Shown one piece after another: positions 27,269 through 35,094 of a stretch of DNA of 64,000 nucleotides. The notes beneath the pieces were generated by a model, which made no database searches, was not told the origin of the DNA, and saw only the letters and a program-made list of their open reading frames with translations. Source of the DNA: Halobacteriovoraceae bacterium (lineage in GTDB: Bacteria > Bdellovibrionota > Bacteriovoracia > Bacteriovoracales > Bacteriovoracaceae); contig PAVS01000023.1 in assembly GCA_002713145.1 (NCBI GenBank), positions 1 through 64,000 on the forward strand, read 5' to 3'. The position numbers and the translations under genes were made by a program. Position 1 is the first letter of the stretch. Each line of letters opens with the position of its first letter.

Positions 27269-29833
27269 ATGGTACTTGAGGAATTAGCTCCAAAGAATAA
27301 TTTAAGAACATTGCTCGTCAACTCTCCAGGGAGCAAATCTGCAAGTGTTCAAATATGGTTTAGAGCTGGAAGCTCACTTGAGAAGAAAGATCATCAAGGC
27401 ATCGCGCACTTTTTAGAACATATGTTTTTCAAGGGCACGCAAAAACATCCGGGAAGTATGATCGCTAATGCTGTTGAGAGTTGTGGAGGAGAAATAAACG
27501 CTTTCACCTCTTTTGACTACACGTGTTACTACATCAATGTTCCGGTAGATGAAATTCAACAGGCGGTCACCATTCTGCTTGATATGGTTTCCAACCCTCT
27601 TTTTGAACAAAAGGATCTGGTTCCTGAACGAGAAGTTGTCTTCGAAGAGTACAGACGCTCTCTTGATAACCCCTCTCAATTCAATTTCTTTGAAATTCAA
27701 AAACACTTTTTTAGCGGTCGTTACCAACACCCAATACTTGGAAATGAAAAAACGATTAAGAGTTTTTCAAAAGAACAGCTCCTTAAGTTTAGAAAAGATT
27801 TTTACAATCTAAGCAATAGTTTATTTGTGATTGCTGGAGAGATAAAAGATAAAAACAAACTCTTAAAAACGATTAACCAATTTAAACTGCCGAGTGGCCC
27901 TCAATCCAAATTTCAGAGTTTTAAACTTAAGAACTCAAATAAAATAGCTATCCATAAAAAAGCGACAAACCAAGTTTCTCTTAACTTTATTGTTGAGGCT
28001 CCAGCTTACTCAGACCCACAGGGGGCCATAGAAGATCTCGCTCTCAATTGCCTGACCTTTGGAGATACATCTCCTCTCTATAGAGAGCTGATTACCGAAA
28101 CCAGCTATGCCAACTCAGTGGGGGGCTCTACTCTCTTTTTTAACGACAATGGTGCACATTTTTTAAAAGTATCTCACCCAGAAGGTCACTTTAACCAAGT
28201 GTTAGAAACTTTAGAGAACACTCTTAAAAAGATTTTAAAAAATGGATTCACTCGTAATGATATTGATAGAATTAGAAAGCAATATATAGCTTCAAAGATT
28301 TACGAAAAGGAAACCATTGAATCTTATGCTTTCTCTTTGGGCCATGGCTTTGCACAGACAGGTAATATTCATTGTGAAGATGATTTTATATCTGGGATGA
28401 AATTGGCCTCTCGAAAAGATGTACATAAAGCCTTATTAATGATTTTTTCCAGAGACACCCATATCAGTATACAAATACCGAAGGCTTATGAGGGAGAAAT
28501 CTCAACAGCGACTTTAGAGAAATTTAAAAAACGACTCTCCACTTATGCAAAATCGCTTTTAGATAAGTTCCAAGATTTTGATTATGAAACCTCAAAGTAC
28601 GACCCAGAAGTTAAAGTCTTTCATATCAAAAACAATATTAAATTACTTTATCGACATAATAATATGACACCGACTTTCGCCCTCAATGCATTTATCAAGG
28701 GGGGGATGACAGATGAAAATGAAGAGACCAATGGTATTTATAATCTCCTCGCTAAAAATATTACATTCGGCCACAAAGATTGTGATTATGAAACACTAAA
28801 AAATTTTTTAGAACTCAGTTCTTCTTACCTTAACGGTTTTTCTGGAAATAATAGCTACGGGCTGATTCTACATGGATTGACTGAGCACTTTAATGAACTT
28901 GTCCCTCATTTTTTCAAAACATTACTTGAACCTAAAATTCCTCAGAAGTACCTAAAGCTGGAAAAGGAACTCATTAAAAGAACCATTCATCTTCAGAAAG
29001 AAGATCCAGTCAAGATTTGTTTTAGAAAATTCAAGCAAACTGTTTTCAGAGACCATCCCTACCAAATGGACATGGTAGGCACAGAGAAGTCACTCAAGAA
29101 AATAAACCGTAACTTGATGTTACAAACTCATCAAGAAAACTTAGATAAAAAAGAAATCGTATTTGCTTATTCTGGGGATCTCTCTTCAAACAATGTTATA
29201 GAAGAGCTCACTCATTTTCTAGACCAGTTTAAAAGCCGAAAGAAAAACAAGGCTTCAAAAAACAAGCCAAAGCCTCTTAATAATGAACATATTCTTATCG
29301 ATTTTGACCGTGAACAAACTCATATCATCATTGGTAAAGCCGCACCTAAGTCATCGACTCAAGATGACCTCATGCTGAGAATGTTGACCACCTATTTATC
29401 CGGGCAATCATCCGATCTATTTGTCAAAGTAAGAGATGAGATGGGGCTGTGCTATGCCACACAACCTCTTCATCTTCCTGCGATTGAGGCTGCTTACTTT
29501 GGAATTTATATTGGAGCTGGAGCTGATAAAAAAGATTTAGCGATCAAAGCCATTTTAGATATTTTGAAAAAGATAAGAGAGAAAGGTCTGAATAAAACGA
29601 ATTTTACCCGTATTAAGAAGATGATGATTGGGCAGAACCAAATCAATATTCAAACGAATGAAGACTATACGCAATTTTATGGGATCCCTCTTTTACAAAA
29701 TCTCGGTTTAGACTACCAACACGAAACTCTTGAAAAAATTAAGGCCATCACTCAAGATGATTTTAATAAATTTGTGAAAAAGTATCTTGTTGAAGATTGG
29801 AATATTGTCGAAGTAGGCCCAACAGTTAAATAG
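27269..29833 (+). CDS. M16-family zinc metalloprotease (two-domain, pitrilysin type)
   Basis: An 854-aa protein made of two M16 halves. The N-terminal half is catalytic: the inverted zinc motif HFLEH (residues 47-51) is followed by the distal glutamate in VVFEEYRR (126-127). The C-terminal half, from about residue 430, has the same fold but no HxxEH, as usual for fused M16 enzymes. There is no signal peptide, so it may be cytoplasmic, unlike the exported members. M16 proteases degrade peptides up to about 70 residues. The gene has its own promoter and ends overlapping the next convergent gene by 8 nt. Confidence 0.9.
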   Translation: MVLEELAPKNNLRTLLVNSPGSKSASVQIWFRAGSSLEKKDHQGIAHFLEHMFFKGTQKHPGSMIANAVESCGGEINAFTSFDYTCYYINVPVDEIQQAVTILLDMVSNPLFEQKDLVPEREVVFEEYRRSLDNPSQFNFFEIQKHFFSGRYQHPILGNEKTIKSFSKEQLLKFRKDFYNLSNSLFVIAGEIKDKNKLLKTINQFKLPSGPQSKFQSFKLKNSNKIAIHKKATNQVSLNFIVEAPAYSDPQGAIEDLALNCLTFGDTSPLYRELITETSYANSVGGSTLFFNDNGAHFLKVSHPEGHFNQVLETLENTLKKILKNGFTRNDIDRIRKQYIASKIYEKETIESYAFSLGHGFAQTGNIHCEDDFISGMKLASRKDVHKALLMIFSRDTHISIQIPKAYEGEISTATLEKFKKRLSTYAKSLLDKFQDFDYETSKYDPEVKVFHIKNNIKLLYRHNNMTPTFALNAFIKGGMTDENEETNGIYNLLAKNITFGHKDCDYETLKNFLELSSSYLNGFSGNNSYGLILHGLTEHFNELVPHFFKTLLEPKIPQKYLKLEKELIKRTIHLQKEDPVKICFRKFKQTVFRDHPYQMDMVGTEKSLKKINRNLMLQTHQENLDKKEIVFAYSGDLSSNNVIEELTHFLDQFKSRKKNKASKNKPKPLNNEHILIDFDREQTHIIIGKAAPKSSTQDDLMLRMLTTYLSGQSSDLFVKVRDEMGLCYATQPLHLPAIEAAYFGIYIGAGADKKDLAIKAILDILKKIREKGLNKTNFTRIKKMMIGQNQINIQTNEDYTQFYGIPLLQNLGLDYQHETLEKIKAITQDDFNKFVKKYLVEDWNIVEVGPTVK

Positions 29834-30365
29834 CTTTTTTATTCTCGCTTTCAAGGTCGAGTAAAAACTGATGGTCTGATCCCTCTAAGAAATCTGCTGA
29901 CATGGCTTCTAACAGTACCAGCGTGCGCTCAAATGAGCTGGCAAAAAGTCTATAAAAATTGGGGATATCATAGAATTGAAATTCAAGTCCATCTAATTGG
30001 TGATAAGCATTTTGAGCTATGGCCACGTAATAGTTTTTATTGGTAAGTTTGTTTTTAACTGAATCGGAAAACAAGCCTAATTGAACTAAAAGGGTATCCC
30101 CCACATCTTTGAGGTCATTTACTTTCTCACTATTTTCTTTTTTCTGACTTTGAAGAAATTTTAAACCAAAAATTTTTTCATTAATTTTTCCCTCTTTGAG
30201 CGCAAAGAAATTCTCGCTCATAGCATAGCGCTCGAGAACCAAACTTGAATAAAAGAGAAATTCTTCAGGTAACGGACAGGGAACTTCTTTATTTTTTTTC
30301 GAGAGACTATGAAAGAAAAACTCGTTTAAAGAATGGGTAGCGGTAATGATTTTATCCTTACTCAT
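29826..30365 (-). CDS. Unknown cytoplasmic protein
   Basis: About 179 aa with no signal peptide, no membrane helix and no motif that I recognise; it is predicted to be mostly helical (for example FERTLVLLEAMSADFLEG). The start is placed at the ATG at 30365, because a perfect extended -10 promoter ends just before it; a longer frame begins at 30398, inside that promoter. Its 3' end overlaps the M16 protease gene by 8 nt. It lies downstream of the acyl-CoA carboxylase genes but has its own promoter. Confidence 0.7.
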   Translation of the reverse strand: MSKDKIITATHSLNEFFFHSLSKKNKEVPCPLPEEFLFYSSLVLERYAMSENFFALKEGKINEKIFGLKFLQSQKKENSEKVNDLKDVGDTLLVQLGLFSDSVKNKLTNKNYYVAIAQNAYHQLDGLEFQFYDIPNFYRLFASSFERTLVLLEAMSADFLEGSDHQFLLDLESENKKAI

Positions 30366-30372
30366 TAATACT

Positions 30373-30381
30373 ATTATAGCA
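30373..30381 (-). promoter_or_regulatory. Extended -10 promoter predicting a leaderless transcript
   Basis: On the minus strand the sequence TGCTATAAT (30381-30373) is a complete extended -10 element. Transcription would begin about 7 nt further, at 30366, one base before the ATG at 30365. No Shine-Dalgarno sequence and no strong -35 are visible. Confidence 0.55.
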
Positions 30382-30448
30382 CTACGACACTCTTGCACTG
30401 AAATAGGGAAAAATTTAACAGGAAAAATGGTCTAAGTAATTGATTTTG

Positions 30449-30946
30449 CTATTCTTCAATCTCGATCATCAAATGACCTGACTCAAGAACTTGCCCTTCT
30501 TTGATATTCACTGATTTAACGACCCCATTGATACCAGCTTTAATCTCATTCTCCATCTTCATGGCTTCAAGAATAATTAAAGTATCACCTTCGTTAACAA
30601 CCGCCCCTTCAGTGGTCATGATTTTAATCACCTTTCCAGGCATTTGAGCAATCAGCTCTCCTGCGTTAGCACCGGCCAGTCCTGAGGGCTTAAAGCCTCT
30701 GTAAACTTTAAGGTTCTCACTGCCATTGACGAGATTGAATTTATCATGAACTTCAGGAAGTTTACGCCAAGACTTTTTATCTTTTGAGATAAACTTTTTC
30801 TTTCCTAGATTTTTGACGAAGTATTCATCACTAAAACGAGCAGAAGGATTACTCACACGCACTTGATCAGTGCCGTCAGCGGCTTGATCAAAAGAAAGGT
30901 CAAAGGAAACCTCTTTTCCATCGGAATTTATGATGTAATAACGCAT
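30449..30946 (-). CDS. Biotin carboxyl carrier subunit of acyl-CoA carboxylase
   Basis: A 165-aa carrier protein. The C-terminal 75 residues are a biotinyl domain with EAMKMENEI, where Lys130 would be biotinylated by the BirA encoded at 1513-2196, and the second hammerhead strand GVVKSVNIKEGQVLESGHLMIEI. The N-terminal part may bridge the carboxylase and carboxyltransferase, as in the BT domain of propionyl-CoA carboxylase. It starts 1 nt after the biotin carboxylase stop and is the last gene of the three-gene unit. Confidence 0.92.
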   Translation of the reverse strand: MRYYIINSDGKEVSFDLSFDQAADGTDQVRVSNPSARFSDEYFVKNLGKKKFISKDKKSWRKLPEVHDKFNLVNGSENLKVYRGFKPSGLAGANAGELIAQMPGKVIKIMTTEGAVVNEGDTLIILEAMKMENEIKAGINGVVKSVNIKEGQVLESGHLMIEIEE

Positions 30947-30947
30947 G

Positions 30948-32375
30948 CTACTCTCTCATCCTATAGGCCTCATAAGATATGGCCTTTAAGTATAAATCTT
31001 CTTCTCTAACCAATTTCTCAACCTCATTTTGAGGCTGAATTGTTGCAATATAATTGGTCGAATACTTTCCGGCCACAAAATTCGGCTCATTTATAATTAT
31101 TTCATGTAATTTAATATTGGTTTTAATTCCATCCATTTCCAGCCCCTCTAACGCGCTGCGCATCTTTCTTATCGCCACTTCACGTGAGCTTCCTCTTACA
31201 ATAAGCTTCCCAATCATAGGGTCAAAATCAGGCTTTACTTCAAAGGAAGGGTAAAAACAATAATCAAAGCGCACACCTTGGGGAAATGTCGTCTCAAATG
31301 CCTGGACGATTCCAGGAGCCGGTAACATGCTCACGGGATCTTCAGCGCAAATTCTACACTCAATAGAGTGACCATTTCTTTTGATATCTTCTTGTTTCTC
31401 AAAATCAAGTGGCTCACCTACAGCGACTTTAATCATATTGGCCACCAAATCTATGCCGGTGATCTCTTCGGTGATAGGGTGCTCTACTTGAATTCTCGTA
31501 TTCATCTCGAGGAAATAGAAATTCTTATCCTCTCCCATGATAAACTCAACTGTCCCTGCTGAGTTATAATTAACAGCAGCAGCGAGTCTCACCGCAGTTT
31601 CACAAATATTTTTGCGCAGTTCTTCGTCTTCTCCAATAAAAGGAGAAGGGGCTTCTTCAACTATCTTTTGATGCCGTCTTTGAACCGAACATTCACGTTC
31701 AAAGCAATGAAAGATATTTCCTTTATTATCCGCAATGATTTGAACTTCAATATGGTGAGGATTCACAATAAATTTTTCAACTAATAAGCCTGGATTACCA
31801 AAACTAGAGCGAGCCTCTCTTTGCACCGGCTCAAAGTTTTTCTCCAACTCTTTTTCATCAGCACAAGTACGCATTCCTTTTCCCCCACCGCCTGCAACGG
31901 CTTTCAAAAGGACAGGATAACCGATTTCTTGTGCAATCTTTTTCGCTTCTTCTGCATTAGCAATTTCTCCCGTAGAACCAGGAACCACCGGCACTCCAGC
32001 CTCTTTTGCCATTTGCTTAGAGATGGCTTTATCTCCCATCTTCTCAATGGCATCCGCATGGGGACCTATAAAAGTCACACCTGCTTTTGCCAGAGCCGCT
32101 GCAAACTGAGTGTTTTCTGATAAGAATCCATAGCCAGGATGAACAGCATCGATCTCGTGAGTTTTTATCACATTTAATATCTGCTCAATATTTAAATAAG
32201 TTTCACTATTACTTTGGCCTTGCAAGTGAACCCACTCATGACAATATTCTAAATGAGGGGCTTCTTTTTCATTGTCCGTATAAAATCCGACAGCAATATG
32301 CCCTAGCTCTCTTATGGCCTTAGCCACTCGAATCGCAATCTCACCTCTATTACATATTAAAATTCTTTTACTCAT
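30948..32375 (-). CDS. accC: Biotin carboxylase subunit of acyl-CoA carboxylase
   Basis: A 475-aa ATP-grasp enzyme that carboxylates biotin on its carrier using ATP and bicarbonate. Recognisable parts are KRILICNRGEIAIRVAKAIR at the N-terminus, the glycine-rich ATP loop KAVAGGGGKGMR, the RECSVQRRHQKIVEEAPSP segment and EMNTRIQVEHPITEEITG near residue 290, which holds the catalytic region. It ends without the biotinyl domain, which is a separate gene. Compared with bacterial AccC (about 450 aa) it has a slightly extended C-terminus. Confidence 0.95.
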   Translation of the reverse strand: MSKRILICNRGEIAIRVAKAIRELGHIAVGFYTDNEKEAPHLEYCHEWVHLQGQSNSETYLNIEQILNVIKTHEIDAVHPGYGFLSENTQFAAALAKAGVTFIGPHADAIEKMGDKAISKQMAKEAGVPVVPGSTGEIANAEEAKKIAQEIGYPVLLKAVAGGGGKGMRTCADEKELEKNFEPVQREARSSFGNPGLLVEKFIVNPHHIEVQIIADNKGNIFHCFERECSVQRRHQKIVEEAPSPFIGEDEELRKNICETAVRLAAAVNYNSAGTVEFIMGEDKNFYFLEMNTRIQVEHPITEEITGIDLVANMIKVAVGEPLDFEKQEDIKRNGHSIECRICAEDPVSMLPAPGIVQAFETTFPQGVRFDYCFYPSFEVKPDFDPMIGKLIVRGSSREVAIRKMRSALEGLEMDGIKTNIKLHEIIINEPNFVAGKYSTNYIATIQPQNEVEKLVREEDLYLKAISYEAYRMRE

Positions 32376-32393
32376 TTTTATTTCCTATTGCGT

Positions 32394-33956
32394 TTAGAGC
32401 GGAATATTTCCATGTTTACGCTCAGGACGTAAGACAACTTTATCTTTTAAAAATTCTAGATAATGACAAATTCTATGCCTGGTATCCTCTGGGAAAATAA
32501 CTTCATCTATATAACCAAGCCCTGCTGCACGATAGGGATTAGCGAACTCTTCTTCGTAGTTTTCAACCAGCTCTGCTTTCTTCTTATCAAACTCCGCTCC
32601 TTGAAGACCTTTGAGCTCTTTTCGAAAAATAATATTCACCGCTCCATCTGCTCCCATAACCGCAATCTCTCCCGTGGGATAAGCTAAATTAATATCTGCA
32701 CCAATATGCTTTGAAGCCATAACATCATAGGCTCCCCCATAAGCTTTTCGGGTAATCAGTGTGATCATAGGAACTGTTGCCTCTGAGTAAGCATAAAGTA
32801 ATTTAGCTCCATGACGAATTATTCCGCCATACTCTTGGTCGGTACCCGGTAAGAACCCCGGTACATCTACGAGAGTAAGAATCGGTATCTCAAAAGCATC
32901 GCAGAAACGAACAAAGCGAGCAGCTTTACTGGAGGCATCGATATCTAAACAACCCGCAAGAACCTGGGGTTGATTTGCAATAATTCCCACATTAAAACCA
33001 TTAAATTTTCCAAAACCGCAGATGATATTTTTTGCAAAGTCCTTTTGAACTTCTAAGAAATGCTTTTCATCAACGATTTCAATGATCAACTCTTTCATGT
33101 CATATGGTTTTTTAGAATTGGTGGGAACAAAGTTCTCAAGTTTATTATTCTTACGAATAGAACTATCGACACTTGCATTTTTTCTGATTTTTTGAAAATT
33201 ACCTCTCGGTAAAAAACTTAAAAGCTCGCGCACTCTCTCAAGACAATCATCTTCATCTTCACATAAAAAATGTGCTACACCGGACTTTTCATTATGAGTA
33301 TGGGCCCCACCCAACTCATCTTTAGTCACTTCTTCATGAGTCACAGTTTTAACCACATCAGGACCCGTCACAAACATATATGAAGATTTATCTACCATAA
33401 AAATAAAGTCAGTCATCGCAGGAGAATAAACAGCTCCCCCCGCACAAGGACCCATGACTAATGAGATTTGAGGAATGACACCCGAAGCTTGCACGTTTCT
33501 ATGAAAAATATCTGCATAACCAGCAAGGGACTCAACACCTTCTTGAATTCTTGCCCCTCCTGAATCATTAATACCTATGACAGGAACTTTATTTTCGATA
33601 GCAAAATCCATGATCTTACATATCTTAGCTGCATAGGCTTTCCCCAATGCTCCCCCCCAACAGGTGAAGTCTTGAGAAAAAATAGCTACTTTCTGTCCGT
33701 TTATCGTACCTATACCAGTGATGACTCCATCTCCTAGATAGCGAGTCTCCATCATTCCAAAAGAAGCGCAACGGTGTTGAACAAATTTATCAAATTCCAA
33801 AAATGAGCCGGGATCAAGTAATTTTTCCACACGCTCTCTCGCTGTGTACTTACCTTGAGAATGTTGTTTCTCTATTCTTTTTTCGCCACCACCGAGTTTG
33901 GATTCGGCAATAAGTTGGGATAAATGATCTCTTTTCTGCTGATTAACATCAGTCAT
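32394..33956 (-). CDS. pccB: Acyl-CoA carboxylase carboxyltransferase (propionyl-CoA carboxylase beta type)
   Basis: A 520-aa crotonase-fold carboxyltransferase that moves the carboxyl group from biotin to an acyl-CoA. It has [19 protein letters not shown] and [16 protein letters not shown] (first oxyanion region), and [28 protein letters not shown] with [18 protein letters not shown] (second). Sequence is closest in style to propionyl-CoA carboxylase beta subunits; acetyl-CoA or another acyl-CoA is possible. Methylmalonyl-CoA decarboxylase is less likely because biotin carboxylase follows. An AAGGAG site 6 nt upstream of the ATG lies within a small hairpin (33961-33981). First gene of the unit. 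Confidence 0.93.
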   Translation of the reverse strand: MTDVNQQKRDHLSQLIAESKLGGGEKRIEKQHSQGKYTARERVEKLLDPGSFLEFDKFVQHRCASFGMMETRYLGDGVITGIGTINGQKVAIFSQDFTCWGGALGKAYAAKICKIMDFAIENKVPVIGINDSGGARIQEGVESLAGYADIFHRNVQASGVIPQISLVMGPCAGGAVYSPAMTDFIFMVDKSSYMFVTGPDVVKTVTHEEVTKDELGGAHTHNEKSGVAHFLCEDEDDCLERVRELLSFLPRGNFQKIRKNASVDSSIRKNNKLENFVPTNSKKPYDMKELIIEIVDEKHFLEVQKDFAKNIICGFGKFNGFNVGIIANQPQVLAGCLDIDASSKAARFVRFCDAFEIPILTLVDVPGFLPGTDQEYGGIIRHGAKLLYAYSEATVPMITLITRKAYGGAYDVMASKHIGADINLAYPTGEIAVMGADGAVNIIFRKELKGLQGAEFDKKKAELVENYEEEFANPYRAAGLGYIDEVIFPEDTRHRICHYLEFLKDKVVLRPERKHGNIPL

Positions 33957-33960
33957 TATT

Positions 33961-33981
33961 AACTCCTTAAAATTAGGAGTT
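33961..33981 (-). promoter_or_regulatory. Hairpin sequestering the pccB ribosome-binding site
   Basis: On the minus strand AACTCCT and AGGAGTT form a 7-bp stem with a 7-nt loop. The downstream arm contains the AGGAG Shine-Dalgarno sequence, which is 6 nt before the pccB ATG, so the structure would compete with ribosome binding. Confidence 0.5.
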
Positions 33982-34037
33982 TGTTATACATTTAGTGAAC
34001 TCAATTTTCAATGGATTCAGACTTCTTTTGCTTTGCG

Positions 34038-34700
34038 CTATTTTTGGGATTTGCCCAGCATTTTACGGGTGTCAGAACTCATAGGAACTGCTTGAGACGG
34101 CTTGATAGAAGCAGCGACATTTTTAAGTAATGTTTTTAGTTCGATTTCGTAGTTAGCCTGCTTATTTTTCTCGCTTTTTGACACAAGTTTTACCAAACCT
34201 ATAGGTCCCACGTTTTCAGCAATCCAAAAATCTACCGTTTGACCCTTATTTGATTTTCTAAAATGCTTAGCCTTCACACTCCCAGCAGGAACTTCAATCG
34301 TCTCTTCAGCAATAAAATCTTTTGCAATTTCACTCTCACTCGCAAACAAAAAGTCTTGTACTTGAACGCCGTTATTAGACTTAAAAAATTCCTTGGTGAG
34401 AACTTCAGGATTCTTTAAATCAGTGGTTTTGATATAGCCTTTTGACACTTCAAGGGGCTGATTATTACCCGCCAGTTTAAATTGGAATTGTTGCCACATA
34501 TTGATAGGAATAATACCACCGGCACCAAAATGCATTTCAACATTTAAGCTATCAGAGGTGCGACTGGCCACATAGATACTTAGGTCCACAGCTTGCCCTT
34601 CCGTTTTCATGACGAACTTTGAACCAGCTCCTGGAGTAAAATCTAGCGCCAAGGCGTAACTGCTCAATAATAAGAGAAGTAAAAAACGATTAAGGCTCAT
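34038..34700 (-). CDS. Exported protein of unknown function
   Basis: A 220-aa protein with a clear signal peptide (residues 1-18, ending YALA) and a mature part of mostly beta type, with VDLSIYVASRT, GIIPINMWQQF and VDFWIAENVGPIGLVKLVS. The last segment resembles proteins whose substrate is processed by membrane attachment (an outer-membrane or periplasmic beta protein), but I cannot name a family. It overlaps the preceding small gene by 11 nt, so the pair is co-translated. A stem-loop terminator sits upstream of the pair. Confidence 0.75.
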   Translation of the reverse strand: MSLNRFLLLLLLSSYALALDFTPGAGSKFVMKTEGQAVDLSIYVASRTSDSLNVEMHFGAGGIIPINMWQQFQFKLAGNNQPLEVSKGYIKTTDLKNPEVLTKEFFKSNNGVQVQDFLFASESEIAKDFIAEETIEVPAGSVKAKHFRKSNKGQTVDFWIAENVGPIGLVKLVSKSEKNKQANYEIELKTLLKNVAASIKPSQAVPMSSDTRKMLGKSQK

Positions 34701-35016
34701 TCATTAACTCATCAAGCAGTTTCTGACTTTCAGCTTGACGTTGCTTATAGAGCTCAATAGTTTGCATGATTTCTTTTTGTTGCTCTTCTGTCAGCTTTGG
34801 AGTTTCTGAGGAAACATTGCGACCACCAAGTTGATTTTTCATCTCGGTGTTCCCCATATCTTGAACCTTAAGCCCATTGCTCGTAGCCGATGTTCCCAAT
34901 TGAGATTCAAGGGCTTTTATTCTCGCTTCTAATTCTGCGACTTTACTATCACTCGCAGTATCAGCTAGCACGACAAGACTGGTGACAAAAGTAAGACATA
35001 ATACAATTATCTTCAT
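34690..35016 (-). CDS. Small exported protein with coiled coil
   Basis: A 108-aa protein. The start is set at the ATG at 35016 because GGGAGA lies 7 nt upstream and the signal peptide then begins normally (hydrophobic to about residue 18, ending VLA). The mature part has a short coiled coil, KVAELEARIKALESQL, followed by a polar region and a Lys/Glu-rich C-terminal helix. No family is recognised. The frame remains open to 35031 without a better start. It overlaps the next gene by 11 nt. Confidence 0.75.
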   Translation of the reverse strand: MKIIVLCLTFVTSLVVLADTASDSKVAELEARIKALESQLGTSATSNGLKVQDMGNTEMKNQLGGRNVSSETPKLTEEQQKEIMQTIELYKQRQAESQKLLDELMNEP

Positions 35017-35029
35017 AACATTTTCTCCC

Positions 35030-35060
35030 AAAAAAAAAGGGGAAAGTTTTATTTCCCCTT
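35030..35060 (-). terminator. Intrinsic terminator after the sigma-54 regulator gene
   Basis: On the minus strand AAGGGGAAA and TTTCCCCTT pair over 9 bp around a short TAAAAC loop, followed by a run of nine T in total. The T run touches the Shine-Dalgarno sequence of the gene that starts at 35016, which leaves no room for a separate promoter between them. Confidence 0.9.
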
Positions 35061-35073
35061 CGACCCTTTATCA

Positions 35074-35094
35074 CCAACGAATTTTATTCGTTGG
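35074..35094 (-). promoter_or_regulatory. Stem-loop over the stop codon of the sigma-54 regulator
   Basis: The arms CCAACGAA and TTCGTTGG form a perfect 8-bp stem with a 5-nt loop. The TAA stop codon (35086-35084) lies within the loop. It stands 14 nt before the terminator hairpin, so the mRNA end has two stem-loops in tandem. Confidence 0.55.
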
